A DNA stretch of 64,000 nucleotides from Tenebrio molitor (lineage: Eukaryota > Arthropoda > Insecta > Coleoptera > Tenebrionidae). The stretch covers positions 16,182,001 through 16,246,000 of the forward strand of contig NC_091053.1 of the NCBI RefSeq assembly GCF_963966145.1, in the 5' to 3' direction. Below the pieces are notes generated by a model. It searched no databases. It had not been told where the DNA came from and saw nothing but the letters and a program-made list of their open reading frames with translations. Below, piece after piece: positions 24,150-35,660 of this stretch. The translations under genes and the position numbers were made by a program. Position 1 is the first letter of the stretch; each line of letters opens with the position of its first letter.

Positions 24150-27087
24150 ATGTGCAACAAACCATCTCCCTACAGAGGTAAATTTTCCAATTACGAGGAT
24201 AGAGATGAATGCTTCGTTGTTATGAAGATTTTTTTGAAATTCGCTCACCACAAAATCACAAAAATTGTTAGTGTTTTGTGTCTGTTGTTTCAATTTCTTT
24301 TCTACCTTCTGCAATTGTGCTACATGATTTTTAAATTTAATCAAGATTTGGTGATCAGGTACTCCTGCACGACGGCCTTGACTCTTTACGTAAGTACTGT
24401 AAACAATTATCGAACAATTTAATATTTCCTTTTTGTTGTGAAGATTTTGTACACGACAATGTTCCTCTGCACTTACAACATCCAAGATCTTCAAAACCAA
24501 TTTCAAGAGTTTGCTTGGTCTCTCGACAGTGCAGGCGCCGAGGTGAAATCCACCATCTTGGAAAGATCAACGAAAACCAACAGAATTTGCTATTTGATCA
24601 TGCTGTTGTTGGGTCTTACAGTTGTGATCTTTTGGCCCGTGTGGGGTGATCAAAACGAACTTTTTCTCTACACTCAATTTTTTGAGTATTTTTTTGGGAA
24701 ATGGTCGCAAATACCGTCCAATATTTATTTTGCAACTTATTCAGTCGTGTGTTACGGAAGTTTTCAACTGTCGTTTGTATGGTTGTACATCATTCTCCAA
24801 CTGCAAGTGCAAATTGTTCTCCTCAACCAACAAATTATGCAAATCGGGAATAAATTTAGCCGTTTGGATGACTGGGACAAAACGTACAGTGTTCTGTACC
24901 AAAAGGAAATAAGCGAAAGTCTGCAGATCGCTATTGAACAGCATTGTGCAATCAAAAAGTACGAATGTGTAATAGTTATTTACATTACGAATGCGGTAGG
25001 CCACATTTTACAGCGCGAGGTTTTTAGATTGAAACACGACCGCGCAGCGGGAGTGTTTTAACAAAAACCGAGCGATGTAAAATGCCTACCGCATTAGTAA
25101 TGTATTAATCTTTTTGGCCGACAACTCGTTTTATCAAATTTGAAATTAGTTGTAACCAATAATTTTGCAAAACCTGTCAAAGACTGACATTTGATTAATA
25201 AAATACCAGAAAGTTATCTATTATACTGATAACTGATATTTATACCACAAGATGGCGCCATCAGAATTCACAATTTTTCAGAAAAAAACATTTAAATTAT
25301 GTCCATTTTCGAAAACTGAACGGATCAATGGTAGCGGTATCTTAAATTAGTACCTATAAATGGACTTTATTTATGATAAGCTAACAGTTTTTTTGGAGGT
25401 CCCTGAAAGCTTCAAATTTTCGTGGTATTTTACACACTCCGTGTGTAGTTTGATTAGTGTGTAAAAATTAAGATACCGTAGCTGTTCAAAATGTGTAAAC
25501 ATGTCAATTAGAGTTGAGGAGGCCAAAAAGGTGTTTTTCTTTAATTTGGCGTCAAAGTTGGCGTTAAAGAGTCGATTGTGAACGCACCATCGAATTACCA
25601 ACTCTTGATCAGCTGTTTTAATCTAACCTCACTTTTTGCCTGTTTTTAATTTGCAGTTTGAAAAATCTCCCTTTTTTAAGACGGTTCATCAGCTGTTTAA
25701 ATCTAACATCACTTTTTGCGTTGTTTGTGTTTTTAATCTGCAGTTTGAAAAATTAGTGTTTTTAAGACGAGTGGTTTGTTCACAATCGACTCTTCAACGC
25801 CAACTTTTATTATTCTTTATACAAATGAATATTTCTTTTGCGTGCGTGGGTGCATTTATTTGAATAGTTAGTTGATTATTTTGTCATTTTTGTAAATTTT
25901 GTATTGCTTGGAAATTTCTGTAGCTTCTTCGCAAGCAGCGCATCATTGCTTTCTATTTATATGCTTCAACCAATGTAATGTATCTGTCACAATAGTGTTA
26001 ATGGTAATGTTAATGTTAGTGTTAGCCAGAATGTTAATCTTCAGAACATTGGTGAATCGTTCAACCGTTCACAATAATGGTGATGGTGATGTTAATGTTA
26101 GAAACGATGTTAGGAGATCCAGAAATGTTTGGGTTCCTTAACATCTTCGTTAACATCTACCAATCACCATCGGGAATTTCAGGCACGTGCAGGTGCAGTG
26201 ACAGTTCACACCACGTTGACAGCTGTAAGAGTAACATTCTGTTAACATTATTGTGAACACTGGACTACTAACATCACCATTGCCATCTCCAGTAACATTA
26301 TAACATTACCACTAACATTAACACTATTGTGACAGACCCATAACTCTCGATATAACAGGCCGGATTCATTTATCATTACGGATTACCTACTATCAAAGTA
26401 GTAACTTGCAACGTCCTCTTGTTCCGTGTTCAAAACAAAACAATATGGCAAGAAAATGATAACACCGCTTTTTCAATTTCATTAATTGAATTTCAATTGT
26501 TATTATCATTCTTTACAGATACATGAACACTCTTTGCGATATTGTACAAATAGCAATGCCAGTTGTATTTTTACTTGGGGGACTTTGTACTCTCACTACA
26601 TATTTCTTCATTTTGAACGTAAGCAGAGACACTCGCCAATTTCTGTTCGTTCACTTCTTTTTTCAGAATTTTTTCGCCTCCTCCACCATGTTAAAAGTTC
26701 GCATTGTTTTTGTTTTACTAACGAACATCTCCATGTCCGTAATATTCGCAAAAATCGGCCAAGAAATAGTCGATGAGGTATAAGATAATATCCCAATTTA
26801 CGATGATGCCATCACAACTGATTTTGCAGAGCGACCAAATGTTCGACGTCTTTGTTTCTTGTCCGTGGTACAATTGGAATTTGAAAAACAGGAAGACGCT
26901 CTTGATTTGTATGGCAAATTCGATAAATCCACTGAGTTTTTGTTTCGCTGGAATGACGCTCGGTTACAAATTTTCTGTCAATGTAGGTAAATGGTGCCCG
27001 ATGGGCGTTAAAGAATTTTCTATATCTTGTTTTGTAGGTGGCGAGATTTTCCTTTTCCTACGCGTTGGGTTTGTTCCAGCTGAGTAA
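24150..27087 (+). CDS. Insect odorant receptor (Or family, 7TM), copy B
   Basis: Paralog of the receptor at 2912-8714. Exons are 24150-24389, 24444-24958, 26519-26618, 26667-26777, 26830-26986 and 27038-27087, giving about 390 aa, all phases consistent and no internal stop. Copy A's first two exons are fused here: the 47-bp intron is absent and the frame reads straight through (PYRGKFSNYEDRDECF), adding a few residues. Family marks are SCPWYNW and NPLSFCFAGMT near the end. The exon 2 donor is gt at 24959, and a 560-bp transposon begins 12 bp inside this intron. Amino acid differences from copy A are scattered (for example VVLYII/VWLYII). Both copies look intact and are probably expressed as separate receptors, but expression cannot be judged from sequence. 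Confidence 0.88.
24971..25530. mobile_element. Repeat element inserted beside an Or splice donor
   Basis: About 560 bp from aatagttatttacatta to ggccaaaaag. It contains a hairpin whose arms hold AATGCGGTAGG and CCTACCGCATT, and the marker gaccgcgcagcgggagtg. A second copy lies at 40055-40631 in the cac gene. It is absent from Or copy A, where the flanking sequence is continuous (gaatgt|aaaggtgttt). No coding frame. Confidence 0.85.
25548..25808. mobile_element. Small TIR element in Or copy B intron
   Basis: Counterpart of 3787-3965. Copy B's version is longer because an internal stretch (atcagctgttt...cagtttgaaaaat) is tandemly duplicated. Confidence 0.7.
25979..26340. mobile_element. 362-bp Harbinger-like MITE, copy 1
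   Basis: Ends TGTATCTGTCACAATAG (left) and TGGGTCTGTCACAATAG (right, complement), flanked by TAA on both sides (25976-25978, 26341-26343). The empty site is preserved in Or copy A (near 4140: ttgtaactcccg), so the 3-bp duplication is real. TAA/TTA (TWA) duplications are typical of PIF/Harbinger. Internally rich in gttaatgtta-type motifs in both orientations. Confidence 0.88.
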
Positions 27088-28344
27088 TGCAAAATAATCG
27101 TAGATTCTCTAGATTCTAGATTCTCTAGATCGTAACATTCTTTTCCTACTACGTATCTAGAAAGTTTCATCTACTGCCCTAGCAACACACCTGTAATCGA
27201 AAGTGAATCCTATCTTGCGTGTGGTTGCTAGCTACGAAAGTAAAATACTTACGCGACTAGGAGATTTCTTACGGGACGAGGAGAATTTATTTTATTTTGT
27301 GACAATTTCGATTGAGGTACCCAAATCATTAAATGGAAAACAGCAACACATTTTATAATAATATGTAGTTTAATTAGTCCAATTGAATACAACAAAGGAA
27401 AATTAATCTACTTATTCACATTTATTGTGATTTATGAATTGTTGGAAAGTAAGGTTATATCGCTCACCCGACTTGACAGGCTCTTTCAATTCCGTCACAT
27501 TCCATATTTTGCGGGAAGACTTGTTGCATAAATACCAATAACCGCAAACTATCAAACTAACATTATTACGGATTACACGCACTTACACAATTCACGCCGT
27601 TTGAAAACGAAAAATAAAATTTTTGTAAAAGCTGTTGCTATGGTTTTTACTTCCAAGATCCAAGGACGGTCGCGATACGGCACGATTTTTGCTATTTTTT
27701 TTTAACATTATAAAATGGTGCTTCGTAGTAGGAAAAATTTAATACAATACACGATGCGCAAGTTTCTTCTTTCACCGCGGAGGTTTCACGGCCCTCGGCT
27801 GTCGCCTCGGGTCTTGAACTACCTCCTTGGCAAAAAAAGTTCACTTACGCATCTGGTAATGTAAATAACTATTTATTTTGTGTAACATATCTCAACTTGT
27901 TTACGTCAGTTTGTTGGGTTTTTTATTAAATTGCATCATCTGATTTTTTTAAATTTAAACCACACAAAATTTTAAATTTTCGTTGATTTCGTCATTTATT
28001 CGCTTTATCCTGACTAAAGCTAGTTTGACACGATTCTAAATTTTCTAGAAAATTTGTTAGAAAATGAGAGAGACCCTCGATCAGAACCAATGAACGATCA
28101 GGATCATAGTCTGTCTTTGTCATTTTTACAGAATTTTCTGTGAAATTTAGTATCGTGTCACACTAGCTTAACAGATGAGCTTAAGTTTCAAAGACACATA
28201 TTTTTCTGATTTCGTAATTATGCACTTACAACACGGGCAGATGATAATTGCCAAACACTCTGCAACTTGCACCCCTTCCTCCATGTGAACACATAATCAC
28301 TAATTATCCGATTGTACTCGGAAATAACATTATCTTTATAGATA
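27088..28344. other. Downstream flank of Or copy B
   Basis: Non-coding. 27100-27860 has no counterpart in copy A and begins with tctagattctctagat repeats. After 27870 it matches copy A again. Near 28020-28170 lies another copy-specific insert with complementary ends (gctagtttgacacgat / tcgtgtcacactagc). Confidence 0.55.
28020..28170. mobile_element. Small foldback insert
   Basis: About 145 bp with complementary ends aagctagtttgacacgat and atcgtgtcacactagctta, including gaaaatttag. Absent from the equivalent site in copy A (near 8910). Confidence 0.7.
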
Positions 28345-28519
28345 CAGTTGCGGATAGAAAAAAGTAGGACAAGTCTTATTCAGAAATTTAGTTAAAATTG
28401 AGTTGAGTAAACCTGGCTTATTATAATAAATAAATAAATATTTCAATAATAACCATAGAGATAGTAAACAGACTTAGATTAGCGAAAAGCATTGTCCTAC
28501 TTTTTACTGTCCGCAACTG
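28345..28519. mobile_element. MITE, TA target (copy B)
   Basis: Counterpart of 9080-9255, with ends CAGTTGCGGA and complement; TA on both sides. Confidence 0.8.
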
Positions 28520-29248
28520 TACATAATTTATCAGCCGATGAACTACTGTGTGCAACAATTACTTAGATAAGAGGTGGCTGTGACTTTGACAGTGTCAGAT
28601 TTTTCGTATCTTTGCTAACTCAGTTAATAAATATCAAACAACTGTCACTATTAATCAAATTTTAAGGCAAAAATAGTTGTTACTTCAGAACACAAAAGAT
28701 TCATCATTGAATCTAACTTTCGTAATAGTGCTTTCAATAACGGAGAATGGACACAGCGGTGATGCACTGTTGCCTGTTTAATCGATTTCGGCAAAAAATT
28801 CTAAATTTAAATTGAAACAGGTATATGCAACCAAAAATACTTCCATGCATTTCAGGGTATCTGTGGACATATCTACGTCCAAAATCTCACGGCTTCTTTG
28901 ATCTAAATAATTGTTGATAGCACGGTATATTCCTTCGATTTCTGTGTAATAGAGGAAGATCTCGATTGGTGAATAATTTTCCGTCGCCTAAGTGACTCCT
29001 AATCACATAAAAAGGTAATTACGTTTATAATTCAGTCTTATAGAATTTTTTTTGTCCAAATTGTCTAACAGAAAAGTCATCAAGACATAACAGCGCCATT
29101 TACATCTTTCTCTTGCTGAGACTTCAATTTATGCATCAGAGTTAACATTCAAGAAGTCTTAAATGCTTTTTGTAGTTGATGTAACTGTCTGTGCAATCAT
29201 TTGCATCTTATTTATCACATTTAAAAATAATTATAATATAAATGTATA

Positions 29249-29532
29249 CAGGGTTATTCGCGAGAGACTTCGGATGAAAATTTCGTTGTATACAACCCAA
29301 AATACAAGAAACCCCTAGAACTTGTATTTTGTTGTAGCTTGGCGAATAAAATTAATCATGACACTTTCTCTTTATTGAGGTTATGAGCAAAAGTTAATAT
29401 AAATGTGAAAACTGACGTGACAGACAATAAGGGCCAGCATTCGTTGATTTAAGTAGCTAGAAACCATTGAAAATTGTAGTTTCGGTTGCATATAACGAAG
29501 TTTTCATCGGAAGTCTCTCGTGACTAACCCTG
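29249..29532. mobile_element. 284-bp TA-target MITE
   Basis: Inverted ends CAGGGTTATTCGCGAGAGAC and near-complement (right: GTCTCTCGTGACTAACCCTG). Comparison with the empty site in copy A (near 12032) shows a TA duplication, as for Tc1/mariner-type elements. No coding frame. Confidence 0.88.
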
Positions 29533-29643
29533 TATAGTAATTTCAACAAGGAATTACTCCCTAGAATTTAGGGATATTCGTTACTAGGTTGCCATAAATT
29601 TGGTTAGGTTGGAAGATATGTGGTTTCTGATAACAAACAAAAG

Positions 29644-30973
29644 ATATCGTAACCATGTCAAAAATGTAAGGCAACGAATTCCTTGCAAAAATTGCAAATA
29701 GCTCATTTCTCGCTAACTGATAGATATTTTTTCGTTTCACAATCAGTTTTGGTTTCTGGCGGCATATTTAGTTGGACTTGCGCAAAGAGTCTCTCAATTG
29801 ATAGTATAGTAACCACCCTCAGACATTCAAAATTACTTATGAAAATTCTAGTTACATACAACATGAAAAACGTAATTTCCCTAAAAGTTCGAATCCCAGG
29901 GAGTAATTTCTTGTTGCATTACAATAGTTACTTAGTATTAATCATATATTTTTGGTGTGTGGAATACAATTTAAAAATAAATTTAATATTCTGCATTTTT
30001 TTATTTCCCACTGGTAAAGGGTTGTCAACGTACGAAAACATGTAAGGTGAGGTAAGATATAAGAGATAAGCTTGAGGCAAGCTCATACAGGACTATTCAC
30101 GTAAGATAACGAGCCTGACCATGGCCTGACCAGTTAAAAATGCAACCCAAAATACATTTTACAAAGCATACTGATGTCTATGGTGTACCATAGAGATCAA
30201 TGGTATTCTACCAAGTGACTGTTTGTGATTTGTTTATTCGGTTGGCAACATATTTAAAAGTTGGCATACTCTACTTTCAAATTCAAATGTTTCAAACCAA
30301 CAGTCAACAAAATTAAAGCTGTCATCACACATTAACACAGACTTCAAAACCTAACCTACAACACAAATCAAGGAATGACAATGACATCATGATGAGGCTT
30401 GCCAATTTTTCACAGACGCAAACCCAAACATTTGTTTTAATCAATAGTCACCTGGTATTAGTTTGAAAGGTGCCTATATCTGTCATTGCATTTTTCGTTC
30501 ATATTTAGTATGCATGATAATAAACCAAACAATTTTTATATTAAACATTTTTTCATAATTTTTCAAATTAAATATAAAAATTGTTTGTTTTATTATCAGG
30601 CATGACGTTCAACAAAAATTGTCAAATTTCCATGGTATTCTTGATATTGCATTTTATTACTTAGTAAATTAATTTTATCACCTTTGTTTTATTTTTTTAA
30701 TTTTATTCTTTTTCCCCATAATGGCAAAACTGTATTTATGAATACAGAAAAATACGCTTGTTTGAAAATCACGCAAAAAATGTATGGGTGCTATTTAAAA
30801 AACCAAAGTTGGTTGCCATAGCAGCGAAACAAAAGAAGATAGGAACAAACTAGAAAGACCAGATGATGCAGGATAATACACCAATCAACTTTTATATTAA
30901 ACATTATTTCATAAATTGTCAAATTAAAAAGTTACAGCCAATATTTGATACTTTTGTTCCACCCTGTATAGTA
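29644..30973. other. Spacer without recognised gene
   Basis: The open frame at 29683-30045 runs over dispersed repeat sequence (gttacatacaacatgaaaaa family) and shows no domain. 30470-30650 contains inverted AT-rich arms (aatttttatattaaacattt). Another small palindrome, gtctatggtgtaccatagag, lies at about 30176-30196 and resembles one at 14427-14449. Confidence 0.5.
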
Positions 30974-31853
30974 CTATTGCAAGCACGGGATTTCGGGCAG
31001 ACTTGAAATTTAACTGATATAAGATCTGAAATAGGCTTTAGGTGCTAGATCGATTCGTTTATTTTTCGAAGAATATCGATTCGATGTTGGTAAAAATTCG
31101 ATTTATCAATTATTTCCACATTTTTCAAACAAGTTTTTAAGGGGAGAATTTGGTTTTCGCAACATGTTACATGTACTACGACGCAACATTTTTTTATTGG
31201 AATATTGTAAATAAACGCAGCAGAACAATTAATTCCAAGTTATTATTATTATTTATTTATTTTGCCAGAATTTTTTGAAACTGCCTCGTTACATTGAGTT
31301 CACCATCCTTCTTGTACCTTGTCCTTGTACCAACAGTTTCTTGAATTGAAATGATGTAAGATGTAATACGTAGTATTTCTAGCAATGTCTGTAGTGATTT
31401 TTATTTTTTAATTCTCCATTCTCCATGGGCATCTACACGAAATAAATGAAGTACCTATTAGCTGACATTTGATTTTCTTTTTTGAATTTTATTTTGTTTT
31501 AATTTTATTATTCGTTTTAATGTTTTTTCGTACGTTAAATACAATTATAAATAAATTCCAGTAATTTAAATCGAATTGATTTTATCGATTTTGTCTGTCA
31601 TTGAATCGATTCCCCTCAAAAATCGATAAGCACACCTCTATGTCATTTTGACAAATTGCATTCATCGATCCTGAAGAGTAGGAAGTGCTTAGAGATGTGA
31701 TTTTCCGAAAATTAAATAATAATAATTGTGACAGTTTATTTTGAAGTTCAGTCAAAATTAATTATTATGACATTTCAGACAATAAAGCTTAGACTACATT
31801 GTTTTTTTTAAATGCCATATAATTTGCTGCCCGAAATTCCGTGCTCCCCACTG
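30974..31853. mobile_element. TIR element with AGCACGGAATTTCGGGCAG ends
   Basis: About 880 bp, flanked by TA. Left end contains aagcacgggatttcgggcag, right end ctgcccgaaattccgtgctc. A related, shorter element with the same terminal motif is at 48999-49230. No transposase frame was recognised. Confidence 0.75.
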
Positions 31854-32018
31854 TACGATCCAAGCTGCGCCAAACGTTTCCAAAAGCTTTGTTCTATACA
31901 ACTGCTTTTATCTCTTCTTTTGTTGACTGTATCGTATCAAATTGATATTTTCAAATCACTTATGTCAATTTGCCAACTGAATGTTGTTTCAGTTGTGCCA
32001 ACTCGTTTTCGTTTTCAG

Positions 32019-32240
32019 ATGCCACGTACGATCCTAGGGACATTTACTGTTTGACCAACATACATCAAGAGGTGGTGGATCTTGAATTTTATCATAAGAT
32101 TGTTTTGTACATCCCCAACTTCTCATCGAGAACTATAAACGTGTGTTTGTTTTTTTTTTTTTCTCTAAACTAATTAGTACGAAGCAATCTACGACGTACA
32201 CATTTTGACTCATCGACCAGTCAAAAACCTAGTGGTGGAG
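32019..32240 (+). CDS. Candidate two-exon fragment, unknown protein
   Basis: Exon 1 at 32019-32140 follows a good acceptor (gttttcag) and reads 40 codons without stop (ATYDPRDIYCLTNIHQEVVD, then LEFYHKIVLYIP) up to a possible donor gtgtgt. A second piece at 32178-32240 follows ttag and reads YEAIYDVHILTHRPVKNLVVE. I do not recognise the protein, and no upstream or downstream exon was found. It could be a gene fragment, or open by chance. Confidence 0.25.
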
Positions 32241-32349
32241 GTGTCAAATGAACGAACCCAAGTATATTATTATTTATTCACAATTTTCATTAAAAAATGG
32301 GCTGTAAGCGATGTTAATATAATTAACACTAATGCAAATTTTCACTGAT

Positions 32350-35300
32350 GGATAAATACATAAATATTTAATAACATAATTACGAAAAAGATATAAATTT
32401 ATTTATACATACTGGAACGTACTCCAAAAATGCTGCTGCTAGTCGTCTTAGTCTAGAGATAAATAATTATTCACCTAAGTATGTGTATAACAAGATAATA
32501 CTTCATTTTCAATTTATTAACAGATTGCACAGCATCATTTTTGAAATGTTTCAACAGATTAGTATGTATCAACAGATATTTCTAGAATTATAGATTTTCT
32601 TTTCCTTCAATATACCTATAGTTATTTACAGATGCTGGATATAAAACTTGGACTTGTTTAATTCAATATGTAATAAAACAGACGAAGAACAGCATCTCGG
32701 AAATGTCTGTGAATACAAATGGCCTTTTTTTGTTTTCATCGAATAATTCATTTATTTATTTTTGTTTTTATTTCATTTTTTTTTTTTTTGTTGTTGTTGT
32801 CGCCTGCAAAGCCACACGAACAGACATAGAGACACACCCGCATTCGCACTGTCGGCGCGATTAACGATTCGCCCCTCGATTACTTAAACTAAGCTACTTA
32901 TCTTCTACAGAGTAAGATGAATACGAGACCCGCATTTTGTTCAATTGGCAGAGATATTACAATTAATCGTAATATGATGATAAAACAGGCGAACGGAACC
33001 CGAACGCGGAACAGAAACGACGGTTCCACCGGTTGAGATTATTTATTTATTTATTCGGTTTTTTCTTTATTTTTTTTGTCATCAACGACAATACTTGATG
33101 TTATGTGATAACGAACAGAACTAGTGCACCCCCTGACGGAGTCGTGAGTGTGGACCGGCGCACCCTGGCGGGCGTCCCGAGGGGTGTTGTGTTTTCTCCC
33201 GTTTTTGGCCATGTGGTTAACTGAAAAACACAATTCACGAACGAACACTACTAAAAATAGAGATTACTGTATTTCTCCGCGTAGACTTTGGTTAATAGTA
33301 TAAGGCATCATTTTTAATAAACTAAGCGGGCAAACGCCCTACCGAGTGGTTTTCAACGCTAGTAGAAATCTACGGTATATTTTTTAAGTACGGTAGGTAG
33401 GTTCGAAACTGAAGAGAAACAGTTCAGAGAGCACTGAAACCATAACACTTAACACACAGCATGTGCTCATATCACAGAAATAATGTTATAACTAATTACA
33501 TGAAAAAACAACGGAAACATTCAAATAACTCTTATTGATGTAACAAGTATGTTTCGTAAATTTAGTGTTTAAAGCACTTTAGGGAAGAATTATAATTATT
33601 TATCAGAATAAAATGGTTGGTATAAATTACATTTATGTAAATTTCAGAACTACCAATCATTATTATTACTTATGTACATGTATACGAAACTCTAACTCGC
33701 ACATCACTATGCAGATTGGTTGCCGAGGATCGGTGAACGGTGAGGACCGCGACTTGGTCTGACGGAGAAATTTGAAAAATCGAAAAAACCTTCCCTTTCG
33801 TTTTCGGTCATGTTTCGTTCTGCTTTTGGTCACCTTCGATGACGTCACATTCTGCACACTCCGAAAATCGTTCTCGCCCGAGGATCGACCTGGCAGGAAT
33901 TCTAAAACACAACTGAATTGAAAGAAATTCGTTTTGAATTTAACCGAGCCAGAGAGAATTGGTCACCAAACAATTTTTTAGTTTTCGTGCAGTATTCTTT
34001 CGCAAAATGTGCATTTCGATAAAATGACATTCTGTTTTTAGTTCTCTGGTGGTCCAAAAATATTAGAATACAACTTAACAAGGTTTTTTAAATTAAAAAT
34101 GAATCGTTTCTGTTAAATGCGATTTTGGTTTGAATTTATTTTATCAAGAAAGGGGTTCATAATAGTTACTCTTATCGTAAAAAATACTTTCTTGACGTTT
34201 TCTAGTTTCATTTAAAAAATTTCTTTTCAGACCGATTTTTGGTAAAAAGTCGAACTAACGAGAATTTTAAAATTGCTAAAAACAATTTTTGATTTTGACG
34301 AATTTCTTTCTCGAAATGTCCCTTTCGATTAATTCACGTCAGTCACTTTCGAATAAATATAATTCTGCTTTTGCTTCGATTTATAAAGAATAGACTAAAG
34401 AACGTCAAATTGTTGGCAAAAAAATGCTTTCTTGTTAAAAAACATGAATTTCCTATGGAAAATAAAACATTTATTTATCCAAGACTCCTCCATCTGAATA
34501 AATCGCATTCTAAAAATAAATGTTTCGATTAAATTCCATTCTGCTTTTAGCTCCGTTTGGCAATGGCGCAGTTACAAATGTCAAATTCTACACGTACGAA
34601 AATTATTTTGGTTTAATGAAACTATTTAGTATGAACTCAAAAGTATAATTTGAATTTAACAATTTCTAAAGAAAGCATCATTTTGGTTTTGATTAATTTT
34701 TTAGGTATCTCGTTCTGCATTTGGTGTAACATGACGGCTTCCGAAATGTCAAATTTGGTCACGAGTTTTTCAAATTCTCCAGCATTGTAATTCCGCTTTT
34801 AGCTCAATTTTGGAATGTGAAAAACAGTTTTCGAATTTTCTGTTTTTGATTTGTTACTAACGACGATTTATAAATGTCAAATTATGGATAAAAATTTCAA
34901 ATTGGACAGCATTTTGAAAATGTGGTTTTTCTACAAATGACTTTTCTGCTTTTAGTACAGATGAAACGTGGCGAATGACGTTTCAAATTTTGTATTGGAA
35001 AAAATGTGATAAATTTTGAATTTTCTTTTTAGGATGATTTTCCAAATTTCTCTAACGAACCTGACCTCACCTTCACGAATCCTTGGCACCGCTTAATACA
35101 AAGGGCGATAAGTTTAAAAATTGGTATTGGCAGTAGTTACAAAATTCAATAAAGAGTTCCGTGATGACAATCTTCACCACTGCGGAATGACACCAACACA
35201 ACATCAACATGTTATTCAATTCCTCAAAGGCCAGAGATTTATTGTGAATAACAGTTATGTCAACAGCGTTTTGTTAAATCAGTGATCGTCCGGTTCGTCG

Positions 35301-35390
35301 TTCGTCAGTTGATTTGTATGGATCGCAGCACTATTCGTTATGCCTAGATTTATATATTATGCAACTCAGTTACTGAGCGTTCTCCGTGTG
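32350..35390 (-). other. Exon-free stretch downstream of cac, possible 3'UTR
   Basis: Follows the cac stop codon on the minus strand. No exon with family resemblance was found on either strand. Minus-strand AATAAA signals occur at several points (for example about 33040-33055 and 32748-32760). The GC-richer, less repetitive part 32800-33300 is compatible with a long neuronal 3'UTR, but where the transcript ends cannot be set. 33805-35000 carries the recurring motif listed separately. Confidence 0.4.
33805..35000 (+). repeat. Degenerate recurring motif, block 1
   Basis: The theme TTTCGATTAAAT..CATTCTGCTTTTAG followed by ..AAATGTCAAATT recurs with drift at about 33815, 34030, 34362, 34540, 34713, 34785 and 34952, roughly every 80-330 bp. 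Block 2 of the same theme is at 38630-39660. It reads as an old, decayed tandem array or repeated insertion; no coding frame. Confidence 0.55.
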
Positions 35391-35660
35391 TTAGCACCAG
35401 TCGTCGTCGTCAGAGTCCGAATGACGGGACCGGGTCGGTTTCGGTTTGTAACCGTTAGGCACCGGACTGGGTAGCATTCGGCCGCCGCGGCCCAGAGCTA
35501 CCGCCTGTTCGAAACTGAGCGGGGCTTGGTTGCTGTCTCGGGCGGAGGCGACGCCGCCGCCGCTCGAAGGCATTATCTCCCGGAGGGGCTCGCGCTCGCG
35601 GTGGTGGTAGTTGTGGGGGATGGCGTGCGGCGTGGCGTGGGCCGAGTGAGACTGCATCTG
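35391..35660 (-). CDS. cac: cac terminal exon with DDDWC end
   Basis: 270 bp including TAA at 35393-35391. Reads QMQSHSAHATPHAIPHNYHH, SFEQAVALGRGGRMLPSPVP, and ends RSRHSDSDDDDWC. The C-terminal DDDWC/DxWC ending of CaV2 channels is the ligand for the PDZ domain of RIM. The acceptor is a NAGNAG (ccagcag): starting at 35657 instead would drop one Gln. Confidence 0.96.
   Translation of the reverse strand, partial: QMQSHSAHATPHAIPHNYHHREREPLREIMPSSGGGVASARDSNQAPLSFEQAVALGRGGRMLPSPVPNGYKPKPTRSRHSDSDDDDWC

Larger units (their letters stand above)
17391..29643 (+). repeat. Tandem segmental duplication, copy B
   Basis: Second copy of the block at 126-12147. It differs by its own insertions: a TIR element at 19560-20412, an inverted repeat element with a non-LTR retrotransposon at 20710-23480, a 560-bp element at 24971-25530, a 362-bp MITE at 25979-26340 and a 284-bp MITE at 29249-29532. 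It also has about 265 bp near 18704-18968 that copy A lacks. The two copies allow empty-site/filled-site comparison. Confidence 0.9.

Noticed and set aside
24438..25061. A 207-codon open frame running past the Or copy B exon end
   Set aside because: The last third (after AIKK) lies in the inserted repeat, which recurs at 40055 where it has no Or context. Splicing at 24958 restores the family C-terminus.
29683..30045. 120-codon plus-strand frame
   Set aside because: Overlaps dispersed repeat sequence seen elsewhere in the window; no domain and no splice context.
33051..33248. Small GC-rich minus-strand frame as a coding exon
   Set aside because: No homology and no matching splice phase with cac; better seen as untranslated sequence.
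33805..35000. CRISPR-like or tRNA cluster interpretation of the recurring motif
   Set aside because: Units are too diverged and irregularly spaced for a CRISPR array, the genome is eukaryotic, and no tRNA box A/B or cloverleaf can be drawn.
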